A stretch of DNA of 64,000 nucleotides from Chitinophaga sp. H8 (GCF_040567655.1 NZ_JBEXAC010000001.1:3162001-3226000); one strand, 5' to 3'. Counted from the stretch's first letter, positions 8,068-17,624 are shown. A program made the numbers and translations. Notes: generated from the letters alone by a model not told the origin.

Positions 8068-8400
8068 ATGACTATTTATGTCGGTAATCTCAGCCACCAG
8101 GCGGGTGAACAGGAACTTTACGAACTTTTTGCCGAATTTGGGGCTATCAGCTCAGCAAAAGTTGTAAGAGATTCATTCTCAGGCCAGTCCAGAGGATTTG
8201 CATTTGTGGAAATAGCTGAACAGGCAGAAGCGGAAGCCGCCATTGCTGCATTACATGAAACTGAATTTATGCAACGTACGATTATTGTTAATGAAGCCAA
8301 GCCAAGAACCAATACCCGCCCTGGCGGTGGTGGCCGTGGTGGCTTCAATAACAGAGGCGGTGGTGGTGGTGGCCGTGGTGGCTACAATAACAGGTACTGA
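8068..8400 (+). CDS. RRM RNA-binding protein with Gly/Arg-rich tail
   Basis: 110 residues. Residues 1-78 form one RNA-recognition motif: RNP2 is IYVGNL at 3-8 and RNP1 is RGFAFVEI at about 42-49, with the aromatic residues that stack on RNA bases. The tail from about 85 is made of RGG/GGGG repeats ending in RGGYNNRY, like the glycine-rich tails of cyanobacterial and Bacteroidota cold-inducible Rbp proteins. It probably binds mRNA and acts as a chaperone or post-transcriptional regulator in the cytosol. The leader of about 250 bases between tRNA-Pro and the ATG is long enough for a regulatory 5' UTR, but no specific element is recognised. A strong terminator follows. Confidence 0.92.
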   Translation: MTIYVGNLSHQAGEQELYELFAEFGAISSAKVVRDSFSGQSRGFAFVEIAEQAEAEAAIAALHETEFMQRTIIVNEAKPRTNTRPGGGGRGGFNNRGGGGGGRGGYNNRY

Positions 8401-8458
8401 TCACAGCCATACAGCATTCATTTTCCATAGCGAAAAAGTAAAATATGAGGATATTAAG

Positions 8459-8491
8459 GCCAGGAATGCGTAAGCACTTCTGGCTTTTTTT
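8459..8491 (+). terminator. Rho-independent terminator after the RRM gene
   Basis: GCCAG at 8459-8463 pairs with CTGGC at 8480-8484, with a further inner TGC/GCA pairing, followed by seven T (8485-8491). Confidence 0.85.
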
Positions 8492-8506
8492 GCAGGTATA
8501 GCTGGC

Positions 8507-9076
8507 CTATACTATTTCAATGCCGTATTTGGTCAACAATCCAGGTAATCCTTCTAATCCAAACCGGGCCTTTTTTATCTTATTGAATTCCGGATCTATT
8601 ATAAAATTGTAGGCAGTTGTAAAATCTGTCTCTTTTAACACCGTATTGTTAAAAACAGTCATCTCCAGGTTACAGTTATCAAAAACTGCATTTGTCAGAT
8701 CACAGGCAGTAAAATTACTTTCCCGTACAGAGCAATATAAAAACTTCGTCTTTTTAAGGTTCCGTTGATAAAAGTAGGTATAATCCAGAATACACCTTTC
8801 AAAGTGTACACCAAACAAAAATCCGTTACACTTGCTGAAATTTACACCCATTATTTTGCAATCCTTAAACACTACCTGCTGCAAACTGGTGCCTTCTACC
8901 TGAATCATAGAAAGATTGCAATTCTCAAAGGTGCAGTCTATAAATTTGCTGGTAGAAAAATCAGTATTGGAAAAAGAACACCCTCTGAACACACAAACTT
9001 CGAACGTTCTGCCTGGCACTTTCTTATCGTCCCAGGTAATATTTTCAAATGTTTTGTCTTCATGTATCGTATTCAT
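8507..9076 (-). CDS. Pentapeptide-repeat protein
   Basis: 189 residues, mostly (about 23-160) tandem five-residue repeats with a central Phe, Leu, Ile or Val and frequent Cys before it: for example CVFRGCSFSNTDFS, FIDCTFENCNLS, FKDCKIMGVNFS, FLYCSVRESNFT and FDNCNLEMTVFN. Such repeats fold into a right-handed quadrilateral beta-helix. Known relatives include the DNA-mimic Qnr and MfpA proteins that protect DNA gyrase, but those are 180-220 residues with specific loops that cannot be confirmed here, so no quinolone-resistance role is claimed. No signal peptide is seen. It is divergent from the response regulator at 9139. Confidence 0.85.
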   Translation of the reverse strand: MNTIHEDKTFENITWDDKKVPGRTFEVCVFRGCSFSNTDFSTSKFIDCTFENCNLSMIQVEGTSLQQVVFKDCKIMGVNFSKCNGFLFGVHFERCILDYTYFYQRNLKKTKFLYCSVRESNFTACDLTNAVFDNCNLEMTVFNNTVLKETDFTTAYNFIIDPEFNKIKKARFGLEGLPGLLTKYGIEIV

Positions 9077-9099
9077 TTTTTCATCTTTATGTAATTTGT

Positions 9100-9138
9100 A
9101 AAAGTAAACGAAAATAAATATATCCTACATTTACTTTT
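9100..9138. promoter_or_regulatory. Inverted repeat directly before the response-regulator start
   Basis: AAAAGTAAA (9100-9108) and its exact reverse complement TTTACTTTT (9130-9138) flank an AT-rich stretch, the right arm abutting the ATG at 9139. In the 62-base divergent spacer this could be an operator, for instance for autoregulation by the OmpR-type regulator, or could shape the mRNA start. AT-rich composition makes chance more likely than for a GC-rich dyad. Confidence 0.4.
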
Positions 9139-9816
9139 ATGAAAGTGCTGATTATAGAAGATGAACCTGTATTGCTGGCATCTGTTCAGCAATACCTTGA
9201 ACAGCAGGGCTTTATATGCGAAAGTGCAGCCGGACTTCAGCAGGCCCTTAACAAGGTAAATGATTTTGACTACGATTGTATTGTAGCTGATATCGGATTA
9301 CCGGATGGCAACGGTCTGCAGATTGTACAGGAACTGAAAACACTGAAATCCACTGCTGGCATCATTATCATTTCTGCCAGGCATTCATTGGAAGATAAAT
9401 TAAAAGGATTGGAACTGGGAGCTGATGATTACCTCACCAAACCCTTCCATCTCTCAGAACTAAATGCCCGTATTAATGCTGTTCTGCGGCGGAAAAATTT
9501 TGAGGGTAATACCTTAATTACTTTTAATGAAATAGTACTGCAACCCTCCTTAAAAAGCGTTCACGTACATAACAAGCCCGTAGACCTCACCGGCAAAGAG
9601 TACCAGTTGTTATTATATTTCATTGCTAATCAAAGGCGGGTAATTACCCGTTCAGCCCTTGCCGGCCACCTATGGGGAGATGCCTATGACGAAGCAGGAT
9701 CCTATGACTTTATCTACACACATATCAAAAACCTACGCAGAAAACTGCTGGAAGCCGGCAGTGAGGATTATATCAAAACCATATATGGCACCGGCTACCG
9801 CTTTACAGATAGTTGA
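9139..9816 (+). CDS. OmpR/PhoB-type response regulator
   Basis: 225 residues. A receiver domain (1-115) has the acidic pair E7/D8, phosphoacceptor D51 in ADIGLPDGNG, the S/T position at 79, and K101 in YLTKPF. A winged-helix DNA-binding domain (about 125-224) carries VDLTGKEYQLLLYF, the recognition region YDFIYTHIKNLRRKL and the wing IYGTGYRFTD. It should bind promoter DNA when phosphorylated by the kinase gene 45 bases downstream. The TonB-dependent receptor after the kinase is the likely target, an arrangement common for metal or siderophore uptake. Confidence 0.95.
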   Translation: MKVLIIEDEPVLLASVQQYLEQQGFICESAAGLQQALNKVNDFDYDCIVADIGLPDGNGLQIVQELKTLKSTAGIIIISARHSLEDKLKGLELGADDYLTKPFHLSELNARINAVLRRKNFEGNTLITFNEIVLQPSLKSVHVHNKPVDLTGKEYQLLLYFIANQRRVITRSALAGHLWGDAYDEAGSYDFIYTHIKNLRRKLLEAGSEDYIKTIYGTGYRFTDS

Positions 9817-9861
9817 ATAGTCTTTGATTCATAACACTTGCTGTATCTTCAATCCTTTTGC

Positions 9862-11133
9862 ATGAAACTGCTTACCAAAACAACAATTTATTTCCTGATC
9901 ATCATGCTACCTGTGCTTACTGCCGGAGCATTTTATCTGTTTTTTCAATTCAACAAGGAAATAAAATACGAAATGGAAGAAGAGCTGTTGAATGACCGGC
10001 TGCAATGGATAAGATACCTGGATACCATTCCTATGAACAGTGCAGTATTAGCATTATCCACACCTGAATTCAGCATTACACCTGTAGACCTTCCCCCTCA
10101 AAAACAACCTGTATTACAGGATGTCATGCTCTTCCAGGAAGTAGCGGGTCAGAAAACCCCCTTCCGGCAATTGACACAGGCCATTCCTGTTCATGGTAAA
10201 ACATACTTATTAACTATCCGTAAATCTTTAATTGAGAAAAACGACCTGATAAAAAATGTGTTTCAGGTAATGCTCGGTGTCTTTGCCGGCTTGTTGTGCT
10301 TCACTTTATTACTTAATTGGCTGGTCAGCAAAAGGATATGGCAGCCGTTTTATCAGTCGCTGGAAAAGATCCATCATGTGGCATTAAAAGAAATGCCGGA
10401 CCTGCAATTCAAACGTACCACTGTCCATGAATTTAACCAGCTAAACGCTACATTAAAAACAATGACCACCCGGATATACGAAGATTATGTCCACATGAAA
10501 GAATTAACGGAAGATGCAGCGCATGAAATGCAAACGCCACTGGCCATAGCGCAAAACAAACTGGAATTGTTGTTGCAGGATGATGCACTCACCCCCGCAC
10601 AATTACAGGCAATTGCGCAAAGCTGTGAAGCCTTGCAGCGCCTTTCCCGGCTTAACCAAAACCTGCTTCTCTTAGCTAAAATAGAAAATCAACAATACAT
10701 TACTACCTCCACCATAAACTTGGGACAGGTAATAGAAAAGTATCTGCGCTTGCTGGATGAACTCATCCAGGATAAACAGCTGGTTATTCACAGGGATATT
10801 GCCACCGATGTGCAATGGGCTATTCATCCGTTCCTGGCAGATACCCTGATAAGTAATCTCCTGGGAAATGCTATTAAGTACAATTACCCCCAAGGTGAAA
10901 TAGTACTGCATCTAACAGCAACAACCCTCACTATCAGTAACACCAGTTACTTACCGGTAATTAAACCGGAACAGCTGTTTCAACGTTTTAAAAAATCCGG
11001 AGAAGCAGCCAACCCAGACTCCAACGGACTTGGACTCGCTATCGTAAAGAAAATAACGGATACCAATCACCTGAACATTACCTATAACTACCAAAAGCCA
11101 TCCCATCGTTTTATCATTTCGCAAACCTCATAA
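9862..11133 (+). CDS. Membrane sensor histidine kinase
   Basis: 423 residues from the ATG at 9862; an in-frame TTG at 9838 is less likely. A membrane segment at about 9-29 and another at about 134-153 enclose a periplasmic sensor of about 105 residues. A linker leads to the dimerisation helix with H221 in EDAAHEMQTPLAIAQ and to the ATP-binding part, with the N box NLLGNAIKYN and the G box SNGLGLAIVKK. The H box uses HEMQTP rather than the commoner HELRTP, a variant frequent in Bacteroidota kinases of this kind. It forms a pair with the regulator just upstream. The signal is unknown; the adjoining receptor suggests a nutrient taken up through the outer membrane. Confidence 0.93.
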   Translation: MKLLTKTTIYFLIIMLPVLTAGAFYLFFQFNKEIKYEMEEELLNDRLQWIRYLDTIPMNSAVLALSTPEFSITPVDLPPQKQPVLQDVMLFQEVAGQKTPFRQLTQAIPVHGKTYLLTIRKSLIEKNDLIKNVFQVMLGVFAGLLCFTLLLNWLVSKRIWQPFYQSLEKIHHVALKEMPDLQFKRTTVHEFNQLNATLKTMTTRIYEDYVHMKELTEDAAHEMQTPLAIAQNKLELLLQDDALTPAQLQAIAQSCEALQRLSRLNQNLLLLAKIENQQYITTSTINLGQVIEKYLRLLDELIQDKQLVIHRDIATDVQWAIHPFLADTLISNLLGNAIKYNYPQGEIVLHLTATTLTISNTSYLPVIKPEQLFQRFKKSGEAANPDSNGLGLAIVKKITDTNHLNITYNYQKPSHRFIISQTS

Positions 11134-11214
11134 CTATACCGTCAACAGCCTACATTTTTCCAGCTTCAGATTCTCTACAAAATCACCCTGTTACTTTGTA
11201 TCAAATTAGCAGGC

Positions 11215-13377
11215 ATGAAAAAGGCACTGTTCACACTGATCTTGATAAGTACAGGCTTTATAGTAAGCGCACAGGACATCATCATATCCGTAAAAGATAG
11301 TACTACCAGGCAACCAATACCTGGTGTATCTGTATTAAATGTTACCAGCCAGAAAGGAACAGCTACCAACAATAATGGCATATTTCGTTTACCCCGGCAA
11401 GATAAAGGAACAATCATTTTCCGGTTCTCTTCAATTGGCTATGAACCGGCCACGCTTAACTTAACGTTTCCTTATACAGGTGTTGATACGATTCCTGTAC
11501 TACTGAAGCAGCAAGGTGAAAATATGCAGGAAGTAGTGATCAGTTCTACGCGTACCAACAGCCGTGTAGAAGACCTGCCCATGAAAGTAGAAGTGTTGGG
11601 CCTGGAAGATATGCAGGAAGAAAGTGGTATCAAGCCAGGTAATGTAGCCAGTATATTGGGTGATCTTTCAGTGATCCATATTCAGAATACCTCCGCAGTA
11701 AATGGCAACAACTCCATTCGTATGCAAGGTATGGATGGTAAATACACGCAATTGTTGCGCGACGGACTACCCGTTTACGAAGGCCTTAGTGGTAACTTTG
11801 GGGTACTGGCCATCCCTCCTCTTGACCTGAAACAAATTGAAATTATAAAAGGCTCCGTATCCACCTTGTATGGTGGTGGCGCTATTGCGGGGATGATCAA
11901 TTTTATTGCCAAAACACCTGGTAGCAAACCAGAACTAACGCTCCTTGCCAACCGCTCTACCTTGAAAGAAAATAACTTTAACACCTGGTATTCACAACGC
12001 TGGCATAAAACCGGGCTCACTTTATTTGCCGGTGTTACCACTCAAAATCCGGTAGATGTGAATAAAGATGGCTTCAGCGATGTTCCAAAAGTAAGGCAAT
12101 ACCTCCTTCATCCCCGCTTCTTCTATTACATTAATCCGAATGCCACATTGGTGGCAGGATATACTGGCACTATCGAAAAACGGGAAGGGGGTGACATGCA
12201 GGTGTTGGACCAAGGTAAAAACGGCTTGCATCAATACACGGAATCCAACAACAGCAACAGACACAGTATAGATCTGCAATTTACACAACGATCCCTGGCA
12301 GGTGGCAGTTTACATGTCAAAGGCGCCGGGAGTTTTTATCACCTATCGCATAAAGAAGGAGATTTTTTATTACAAGGTAATCAGACCAACACCTACGCCG
12401 AAATATCCTACAACAAAAAAAACAAACAGCACGACTGGGTAATAGGTTTTAACAACACTGGTGAAATATTCCGCAAAAATGGTACAGACAGCAGTTTGCT
12501 GAATAACTATACCTACAATACAACAGGTGCATTTTTACAGGACGCCTATTACCTTACTCCACAGCTGATGGCTGAAGCCGGCATACGCGCTGATTATCAT
12601 AATGTATATGGCTGGTTCATTCTGCCCCGTGTCGCTTTTGTATACAAACCTATATCAGACCTATCCCTGCGGCTCAGTGGAGGTACGGGTTACAAAACAC
12701 CAGCCATCTTCTCTTCTCAGACCCAAACTACTGGTTATCGCAACTTACACCCGCTTCCTGCGGATATATTATCAGAAAAAAGTAAAGGCGTAAATTTTGA
12801 TGCTAACTACCACACCACACTGGGCAAAGTAGATGTTACCATTAATCAGGCTCTTTATTATACACATATAAATAATCCTATTCTACCAATACTACAGGTG
12901 GATGGTACGATATCCCTGCAAAATCAGCCTTATCATATCAATAGCCTGGGCACCGACACCTATATTCGTCTTAGCCTGGAACACCTGGAACTATATCTTG
13001 GTTATAATCATACCACCTCAAAGTACACCAGCACACCCGCTATCTTTATCCCATTTGCTCCCCAGGATAAATTTGCGGGAACACTGGCCTATGAAATAGC
13101 AGAAAAATGGCGCTTCGGTATTGAAAACAGCTGGAATGGCAATCAATATTTGTACAATAATGAAAAAGCCCCCTCCTACTGGTTCTGGGCGGCCATGATC
13201 TCCAGGAAATTAGGAGAGCATGTCACCATTGTGCTCAATGGTGAAAATATCTTTGATGCACGGCAGGGAAAAAATGCCCCTTTATATACCGGAAATGTCA
13301 ACAATCCCCAGTTTGTACCACTATGGGGACCTATTGACGGACGGACCATTAATCTGTCTGCCAAATTTGATCTTTAA
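11215..13377 (+). CDS. TonB-dependent outer-membrane receptor
   Basis: 720 residues. A signal peptide (1-19, ending VSAQ) is followed by a carboxypeptidase-regulatory-like domain (about 21-97), a plug domain (about 105-215, with SIRMQGMDGKYTQLLRDGLP and IEIIKGSVSTLYGGGAIAG) and a beta-barrel reaching the C-terminus RTINLSAKFDL, whose final aromatic and hydrophobic pattern suits outer-membrane insertion. It resembles ferric-siderophore, heme or metal receptors more than SusC glycan receptors: it is shorter and has no SusD partner. A TACTTTG box at 11192-11198 is a candidate promoter element. Its place after a two-component pair suggests that the pair controls it. Confidence 0.9.
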   Translation: MKKALFTLILISTGFIVSAQDIIISVKDSTTRQPIPGVSVLNVTSQKGTATNNNGIFRLPRQDKGTIIFRFSSIGYEPATLNLTFPYTGVDTIPVLLKQQGENMQEVVISSTRTNSRVEDLPMKVEVLGLEDMQEESGIKPGNVASILGDLSVIHIQNTSAVNGNNSIRMQGMDGKYTQLLRDGLPVYEGLSGNFGVLAIPPLDLKQIEIIKGSVSTLYGGGAIAGMINFIAKTPGSKPELTLLANRSTLKENNFNTWYSQRWHKTGLTLFAGVTTQNPVDVNKDGFSDVPKVRQYLLHPRFFYYINPNATLVAGYTGTIEKREGGDMQVLDQGKNGLHQYTESNNSNRHSIDLQFTQRSLAGGSLHVKGAGSFYHLSHKEGDFLLQGNQTNTYAEISYNKKNKQHDWVIGFNNTGEIFRKNGTDSSLLNNYTYNTTGAFLQDAYYLTPQLMAEAGIRADYHNVYGWFILPRVAFVYKPISDLSLRLSGGTGYKTPAIFSSQTQTTGYRNLHPLPADILSEKSKGVNFDANYHTTLGKVDVTINQALYYTHINNPILPILQVDGTISLQNQPYHINSLGTDTYIRLSLEHLELYLGYNHTTSKYTSTPAIFIPFAPQDKFAGTLAYEIAEKWRFGIENSWNGNQYLYNNEKAPSYWFWAAMISRKLGEHVTIVLNGENIFDARQGKNAPLYTGNVNNPQFVPLWGPIDGRTINLSAKFDL

Positions 13378-13446
13378 CAGGTAGTGGCTCATTTACCTGT
13401 AAAATGTAGCCCGACTGTTTTTCGTAACAATACATATTGAAAAGTC

Positions 13447-13484
13447 TGCCCATCTTATAAACTACTGTTTAAATAAGATGGGCA
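13447..13484 (+). terminator. Hairpin after the TonB receptor gene
   Basis: TGCCCATCTTAT (13447-13458) and its exact reverse complement (13473-13484) enclose a 14-base loop. Only a poor T-run follows, so termination is probable but not certain. The remaining spacer up to 13611 shows nothing else clear. Confidence 0.6.
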
Positions 13485-13611
13485 TATCTACGTCCGCCCA
13501 TAGATTATCAAAGTAAATTCTGTAAATTTAGCCCACCTGAGTAACCAATAAACCGAACAGGGAATAAAATAACCATGCCAGCCCCGTTATTTATTCGCTA
13601 AAAAAGCGCTG

Positions 13612-16173
13612 ATGAATGTGACCAATAACCGTAAGCCTGAAACCGATACCACTGGTAGTGCCCTTATGCAGGTAGACCCAATGCTTTTACAACAAAACCG
13701 CATGCTGGAAATGCTTTGCAAAGTGCATGCAGACTTTGCCATACAAAAAGGTACCCGGCAGGTATTTGAAACATTGCTTAATAGTACCCTTGAAATTACA
13801 GGCAGCGAATATGGTTTTATCGGAGAAGTACTGAAAAATGATAAAGGAAACCCGTATCTCCACACCCAGGCAGTTACAAATAATGCCTGGAATCCCGAGA
13901 TGTTGCAGTATTATAATGATCACCTTGGAAAAGAGATGATCTTTTCCAATTTAAACAGCCTCTTTGGAGAAGTACTCAAAACGGCTGCACCGGTTATCAG
14001 TAACAACCCGGATACGGATAACCGCCGGTCCGGACTTCCTCAGGGCCATCCCATCCTCCATTCCTTTATGGGCCTTCCTGTAATACGCGATCAGGAAATG
14101 ATTGGTATGATAGGAATAGCCAATAAACCAGGCGGGTACCAGGAAAGTATGGCAGATTTTCTGCAACCCCTGCTATCTACCTATGGTACATTAATCCATG
14201 CACACCACATAGACGAGCAACGCTCCCTGATTGAAAAGCAACACCATCAGCTGATGTCGGAAATGGAAGCACTGATTACTTCCCTGGATGATATTGTGAT
14301 GGAAATGAATGAACAAAAAATCTTCACACAGGTATGGTGCAATAATGAAGAGATGTTGTTTTTACCCAAGGACAAACTGATAGGACGGCATATAAGGGAA
14401 GTCATGGGAAAACACACGGAAATGTCCAACAAACTAATAGATAAAGTACTGGAAACCGGAGAGTCGCAGGAATGGGATTATCCGGATATTCGGGAAAATA
14501 AAGCATACTGGTACAGCCTTAAAATTACCTTGCTGAAAAGTCAGGGACCACAGGGACCCAAACGTATTGCTATCATTATCAAGGATATCACTGCCCGCAA
14601 AAAGGCGGACCAGGCATTAATAGCTGCCCGGAAAGAACTGGAAAGAGCTAACCAACTCCTGGATGTAAGCCAGGAAATTGCCCGGCTGGGGGGCTGGGAA
14701 GTAAATCCTCAGACACAGCAAATGTTCTGGACCAGATATATGTATAAACTGCGGGAAGTACCCCTTGATTTCCCGGTTAGCATTGAGGCAGGATACAGCT
14801 TTTATCATCCGGATGACCAGGCCATTTTACGGGAGGCTGCCCGCAAAGGATTCTCCGAGAATATCCCCTATGACCTGGAACTAAGACACGTTTCTGCTAA
14901 AGGAAAAGAAACCTGGGTACGTGCCATAGGTATCCCCATGTTTCAGGATGGAAAACTCACCCATTACAGGGGTGTTATAATGGATATCACTGAGCAAAAA
15001 CTATCACAACTGGAATTGATCCAGGCAAAGGAAGTGGCGGAGAAAGCCGCAAAGGCAAGAAGTGGTTTCTTATCTACAATGAGCCATGAAATACGTACAC
15101 CACTGAATGCAATTATTGGGATTACCAATATCCTGCAGGAACAACATATGCCGGAAAATGCAAAGCTCGTCCAGAACCTGCAATTTTCTGCACAGCATCT
15201 GATGTCCCTGATCAATGATATTCTCGACTTCAGTAAAATGGATGCCGGTAAAATGGAACTGGAACACCAACCTTTTGATCTTCCCAAATTACTGCACTCC
15301 ATTGCCAATAACCACCAGCCCTCGGCCAACAATAAAAATATCGAACTCTTTACCTCTTTCGATGAAAAGCTACCCACTATTATAGTAGGCGACCATGTAA
15401 GGTTAGCACAAATATTAAATAACCTGCTTAACAATGCCATCAAATTCACCAGCAAGGGGTATGTACGACTGGATGTACTGCTGGAACAGCTCCAGTCAGA
15501 TGAGGCGGTCATCTCTTTTGCTGTAACCGACACCGGTGAAGGTATTGACCCTGATATACAGCAGAAAATATTTGAGCTGTTTATGCAGGCCGACTCTGCC
15601 ACCTCACGCAAACATGGTGGCACAGGACTTGGGCTCGCTATCATCAAAAGCCTGATAGAACTCCACAACAGCCACATCGATGTGATCAGCCAACCAGGAG
15701 TAGGTACGGAATTCAGGTTTTCCCTCCGCTACGATCTCCAGGAAACAGTAGTGCAAAAACCAGCACCACCATTTCAATTACCTCCCGGATTATTGAAAAA
15801 TATGCCGGTATTGATTGTAGAAGATAATCCGATCAATGTAATGGTAATACAGCACCACCTTAATAAAACCGGCGCTGTTACTACTGTTGCCACGAATGGT
15901 AAAGAAGCAGTCAAAGAAATGGGACAACAACATTTTATTGGTGTTATCCTGGATCTGCATATGCCGGAAATGAATGGCTATGAAACAATCCCCTATATCA
16001 GGGCCCTGCTTCCGGAAGCTTTTATCATTGTAATTACAGCGGATATTATGCCTGAGGTAACAGAAAAACTGGCGGCCCTCCAAGTACGGCATGTTATGCA
16101 AAAGCCTTTTAAACCGGATGTCCTGTATAAAACCCTTCAAATAGTACTACAGGAACAACAAGCAAAACACTGA
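13612..16173 (+). CDS. Hybrid histidine kinase (GAF-PAS-PAS-HisKA-HATPase-REC)
   Basis: 853 residues, no membrane segment or signal peptide, so cytosolic. A GAF domain spans about 45-200 (with SEYGFIGEVL and SFMGLPVI), a PAS-like domain about 215-330 ending in DITARKKAD, and a second PAS/PAC about 350-465 (GGWEVNPQTQ, then YRGVIMDITEQK). The kinase core has H492 in STMSHEIRTPLNAI, an N box NNLLNNAIKFT and a G box GGTGLGLAIIK. A C-terminal receiver (about 725-850) has D781 in ILDLHMPEM and a Lys in MQKPF. No output domain is attached, so it must pass phosphate to another protein. Neither neighbour is an obvious partner. Confidence 0.93.
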   Translation: MNVTNNRKPETDTTGSALMQVDPMLLQQNRMLEMLCKVHADFAIQKGTRQVFETLLNSTLEITGSEYGFIGEVLKNDKGNPYLHTQAVTNNAWNPEMLQYYNDHLGKEMIFSNLNSLFGEVLKTAAPVISNNPDTDNRRSGLPQGHPILHSFMGLPVIRDQEMIGMIGIANKPGGYQESMADFLQPLLSTYGTLIHAHHIDEQRSLIEKQHHQLMSEMEALITSLDDIVMEMNEQKIFTQVWCNNEEMLFLPKDKLIGRHIREVMGKHTEMSNKLIDKVLETGESQEWDYPDIRENKAYWYSLKITLLKSQGPQGPKRIAIIIKDITARKKADQALIAARKELERANQLLDVSQEIARLGGWEVNPQTQQMFWTRYMYKLREVPLDFPVSIEAGYSFYHPDDQAILREAARKGFSENIPYDLELRHVSAKGKETWVRAIGIPMFQDGKLTHYRGVIMDITEQKLSQLELIQAKEVAEKAAKARSGFLSTMSHEIRTPLNAIIGITNILQEQHMPENAKLVQNLQFSAQHLMSLINDILDFSKMDAGKMELEHQPFDLPKLLHSIANNHQPSANNKNIELFTSFDEKLPTIIVGDHVRLAQILNNLLNNAIKFTSKGYVRLDVLLEQLQSDEAVISFAVTDTGEGIDPDIQQKIFELFMQADSATSRKHGGTGLGLAIIKSLIELHNSHIDVISQPGVGTEFRFSLRYDLQETVVQKPAPPFQLPPGLLKNMPVLIVEDNPINVMVIQHHLNKTGAVTTVATNGKEAVKEMGQQHFIGVILDLHMPEMNGYETIPYIRALLPEAFIIVITADIMPEVTEKLAALQVRHVMQKPFKPDVLYKTLQIVLQEQQAKH

Positions 16174-16218
16174 TTATTTTTATATGCCAGCTATGATCCC
16201 TGCCATAACAAAATGCCC

Positions 16219-16226
16219 TAATTTTG
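16219..16226 (+). promoter_or_regulatory. Candidate -7 promoter box for bioA
   Basis: TAATTTTG fits the Bacteroidota -7 consensus TAnnTTTG and lies 27 bases before the bioA start codon. A matching -33 TTTG is not clear. Confidence 0.45.
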
Positions 16227-16252
16227 AATGCTTAGGATAAACTACAGGCTCA

Positions 16253-17539
16253 ATGATGGACAATTCAAATTTATCAGCACGTGATCTGGCCGTGATCTGG
16301 CATCCTTATACCCAAATGCAGACGGCACCGGCACCTGTTGCCCTGCTAAGGGGAGAAGGTGCGCTGCTCTTTGATGAAGCAAACAATAGCTATATAGATG
16401 CTACCTCCAGTTGGTGGGTCAACATTCACGGACATGCACATCCTTATATTGCAGAACAACTGGCCTTACAGGCCAGACAGTTACAGCATTGCATCTTTGC
16501 CGGGTATACCCACCCTCCTGCCGTAAACCTCGCAGAAAGACTGCTGAAGATATTGCCAGGCCCGCAAAGCCGCGTGTTTTATTCAGACAATGGCTCTACA
16601 GCGGTAGAAGTAGCTCTTAAAATGGCGTTGCAATACTGGCATAACCAGGATATCAAAAAGAGAAAAATACTCGCTTTTCATCATGCCTATCATGGAGATA
16701 CCTTTGGAGCAATGAGTGTCAGCGGCAGAAGTGTTTTTACCCGTGCATTTGATGATTTTCTTTTTGAGGTACACTTCATCGACCTGCCAACAGCCAGCAA
16801 TATTACCAGCTTAAAATCACAAATAGCAGCCTGGCAACCGGAAGAAATTGCGGCCTTTATCTTTGAACCTCTCATCCAGGGATCTGCTGGTATGCTGATG
16901 TATGAGGCTGCTGCTTTTGAAGAATTATTACAGTACTGTCAGTCACAAAACATATTACTCATCGCAGATGAAGTAATGACCGGGTTTGGCAGAACAGGCA
17001 AAAACTTTGCGATGCAGTATACTTCAGTAGCACCGGATATCATCTGCTTGTCCAAGGGGCTTACAGGGGGAAATATGGCATTAGGGGTTACTACCTGTAC
17101 TGCTGCTATTTATAATGCATTCCTCTCGGACAATAAGCTGAAAACGCTTTTCCACGGACATTCGTTTACAGCTAACCCACTAGCCTGTGCTGTTGCCCTG
17201 GCCAGCCTCGACCTTTTCCTGGAACCTGCCTGTGCAGCAAACAGACAAAGAATCCATGTACAACACCGGCAGTTTGCCGACCGGCTGAATACCCTGCCGG
17301 TGATTAAAAATACCCGCGTACTGGGTACTATTCTGGCATTTGATATCATCACAGCAGGAGAAGATGGCTATACAAATCAATTGGCTGACTACCTGCACCG
17401 TTTTTTCCGTGAAAGAAGAATTATGTTGCGTCCCCTGGGTAATACACTCTATATTTTACCCCCCTACTGCATTACCAATGAGCAACTGACGCAGGTATAT
17501 GAAAGTATTATCGCCTGTGCGGAAGAATTGATGCATTAA
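16253..17539 (+). CDS. bioA: Adenosylmethionine-8-amino-7-oxononanoate aminotransferase
   Basis: 428 residues, the usual BioA length. It moves the amino group of S-adenosylmethionine onto 8-amino-7-oxononanoate to make 7,8-diaminononanoate in biotin synthesis, using PLP in the cytosol. Diagnostic features are the start WHPYTQMQTAP, the SSWWVNIHGHAHPYI segment that is characteristic of BioA within class-III aminotransferases, SDNGSTAVEVALKMA for PLP phosphate, ADEVMTGFGRTGK, and the Schiff-base K268 in CLSKGLTGGN. Two ATGs (16253, 16256) are adjacent. No other bio gene is in the window. A shared bidirectional hairpin separates it from the next, convergent gene. Confidence 0.95.
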   Translation: MMDNSNLSARDLAVIWHPYTQMQTAPAPVALLRGEGALLFDEANNSYIDATSSWWVNIHGHAHPYIAEQLALQARQLQHCIFAGYTHPPAVNLAERLLKILPGPQSRVFYSDNGSTAVEVALKMALQYWHNQDIKKRKILAFHHAYHGDTFGAMSVSGRSVFTRAFDDFLFEVHFIDLPTASNITSLKSQIAAWQPEEIAAFIFEPLIQGSAGMLMYEAAAFEELLQYCQSQNILLIADEVMTGFGRTGKNFAMQYTSVAPDIICLSKGLTGGNMALGVTTCTAAIYNAFLSDNKLKTLFHGHSFTANPLACAVALASLDLFLEPACAANRQRIHVQHRQFADRLNTLPVIKNTRVLGTILAFDIITAGEDGYTNQLADYLHRFFRERRIMLRPLGNTLYILPPYCITNEQLTQVYESIIACAEELMH

Positions 17540-17547
17540 TGTATAAA

Positions 17548-17605
17548 AAATGTGCTGATAGTACCCGGATGGAAATGATTTCCGACAGGCATTATCAGCA
17601 CATTT
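17548..17605. terminator. Bidirectional terminator between bioA and the DUF2911 gene
   Basis: AAATGTGCTGATA (17548-17560) and its exact reverse complement (17593-17605) form a 13-bp stem, with A-rich flank on the left and T-rich flank on the right, so it can end transcription of both convergent genes. Confidence 0.75.
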
Positions 17606-17624
17606 ATATTTAGTGATGACCTGC

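Noticed and set aside
8507..9076. Quinolone-resistance (Qnr) call for the pentapeptide protein
   Set aside because: The repeat fold is shared by many unrelated proteins and the Qnr-specific loops cannot be confirmed.
14964..15677. Minus-strand open frame of 237 codons
   Set aside because: Antisense to the kinase core of the hybrid histidine kinase; low-complexity Ser/Cys-rich translation.
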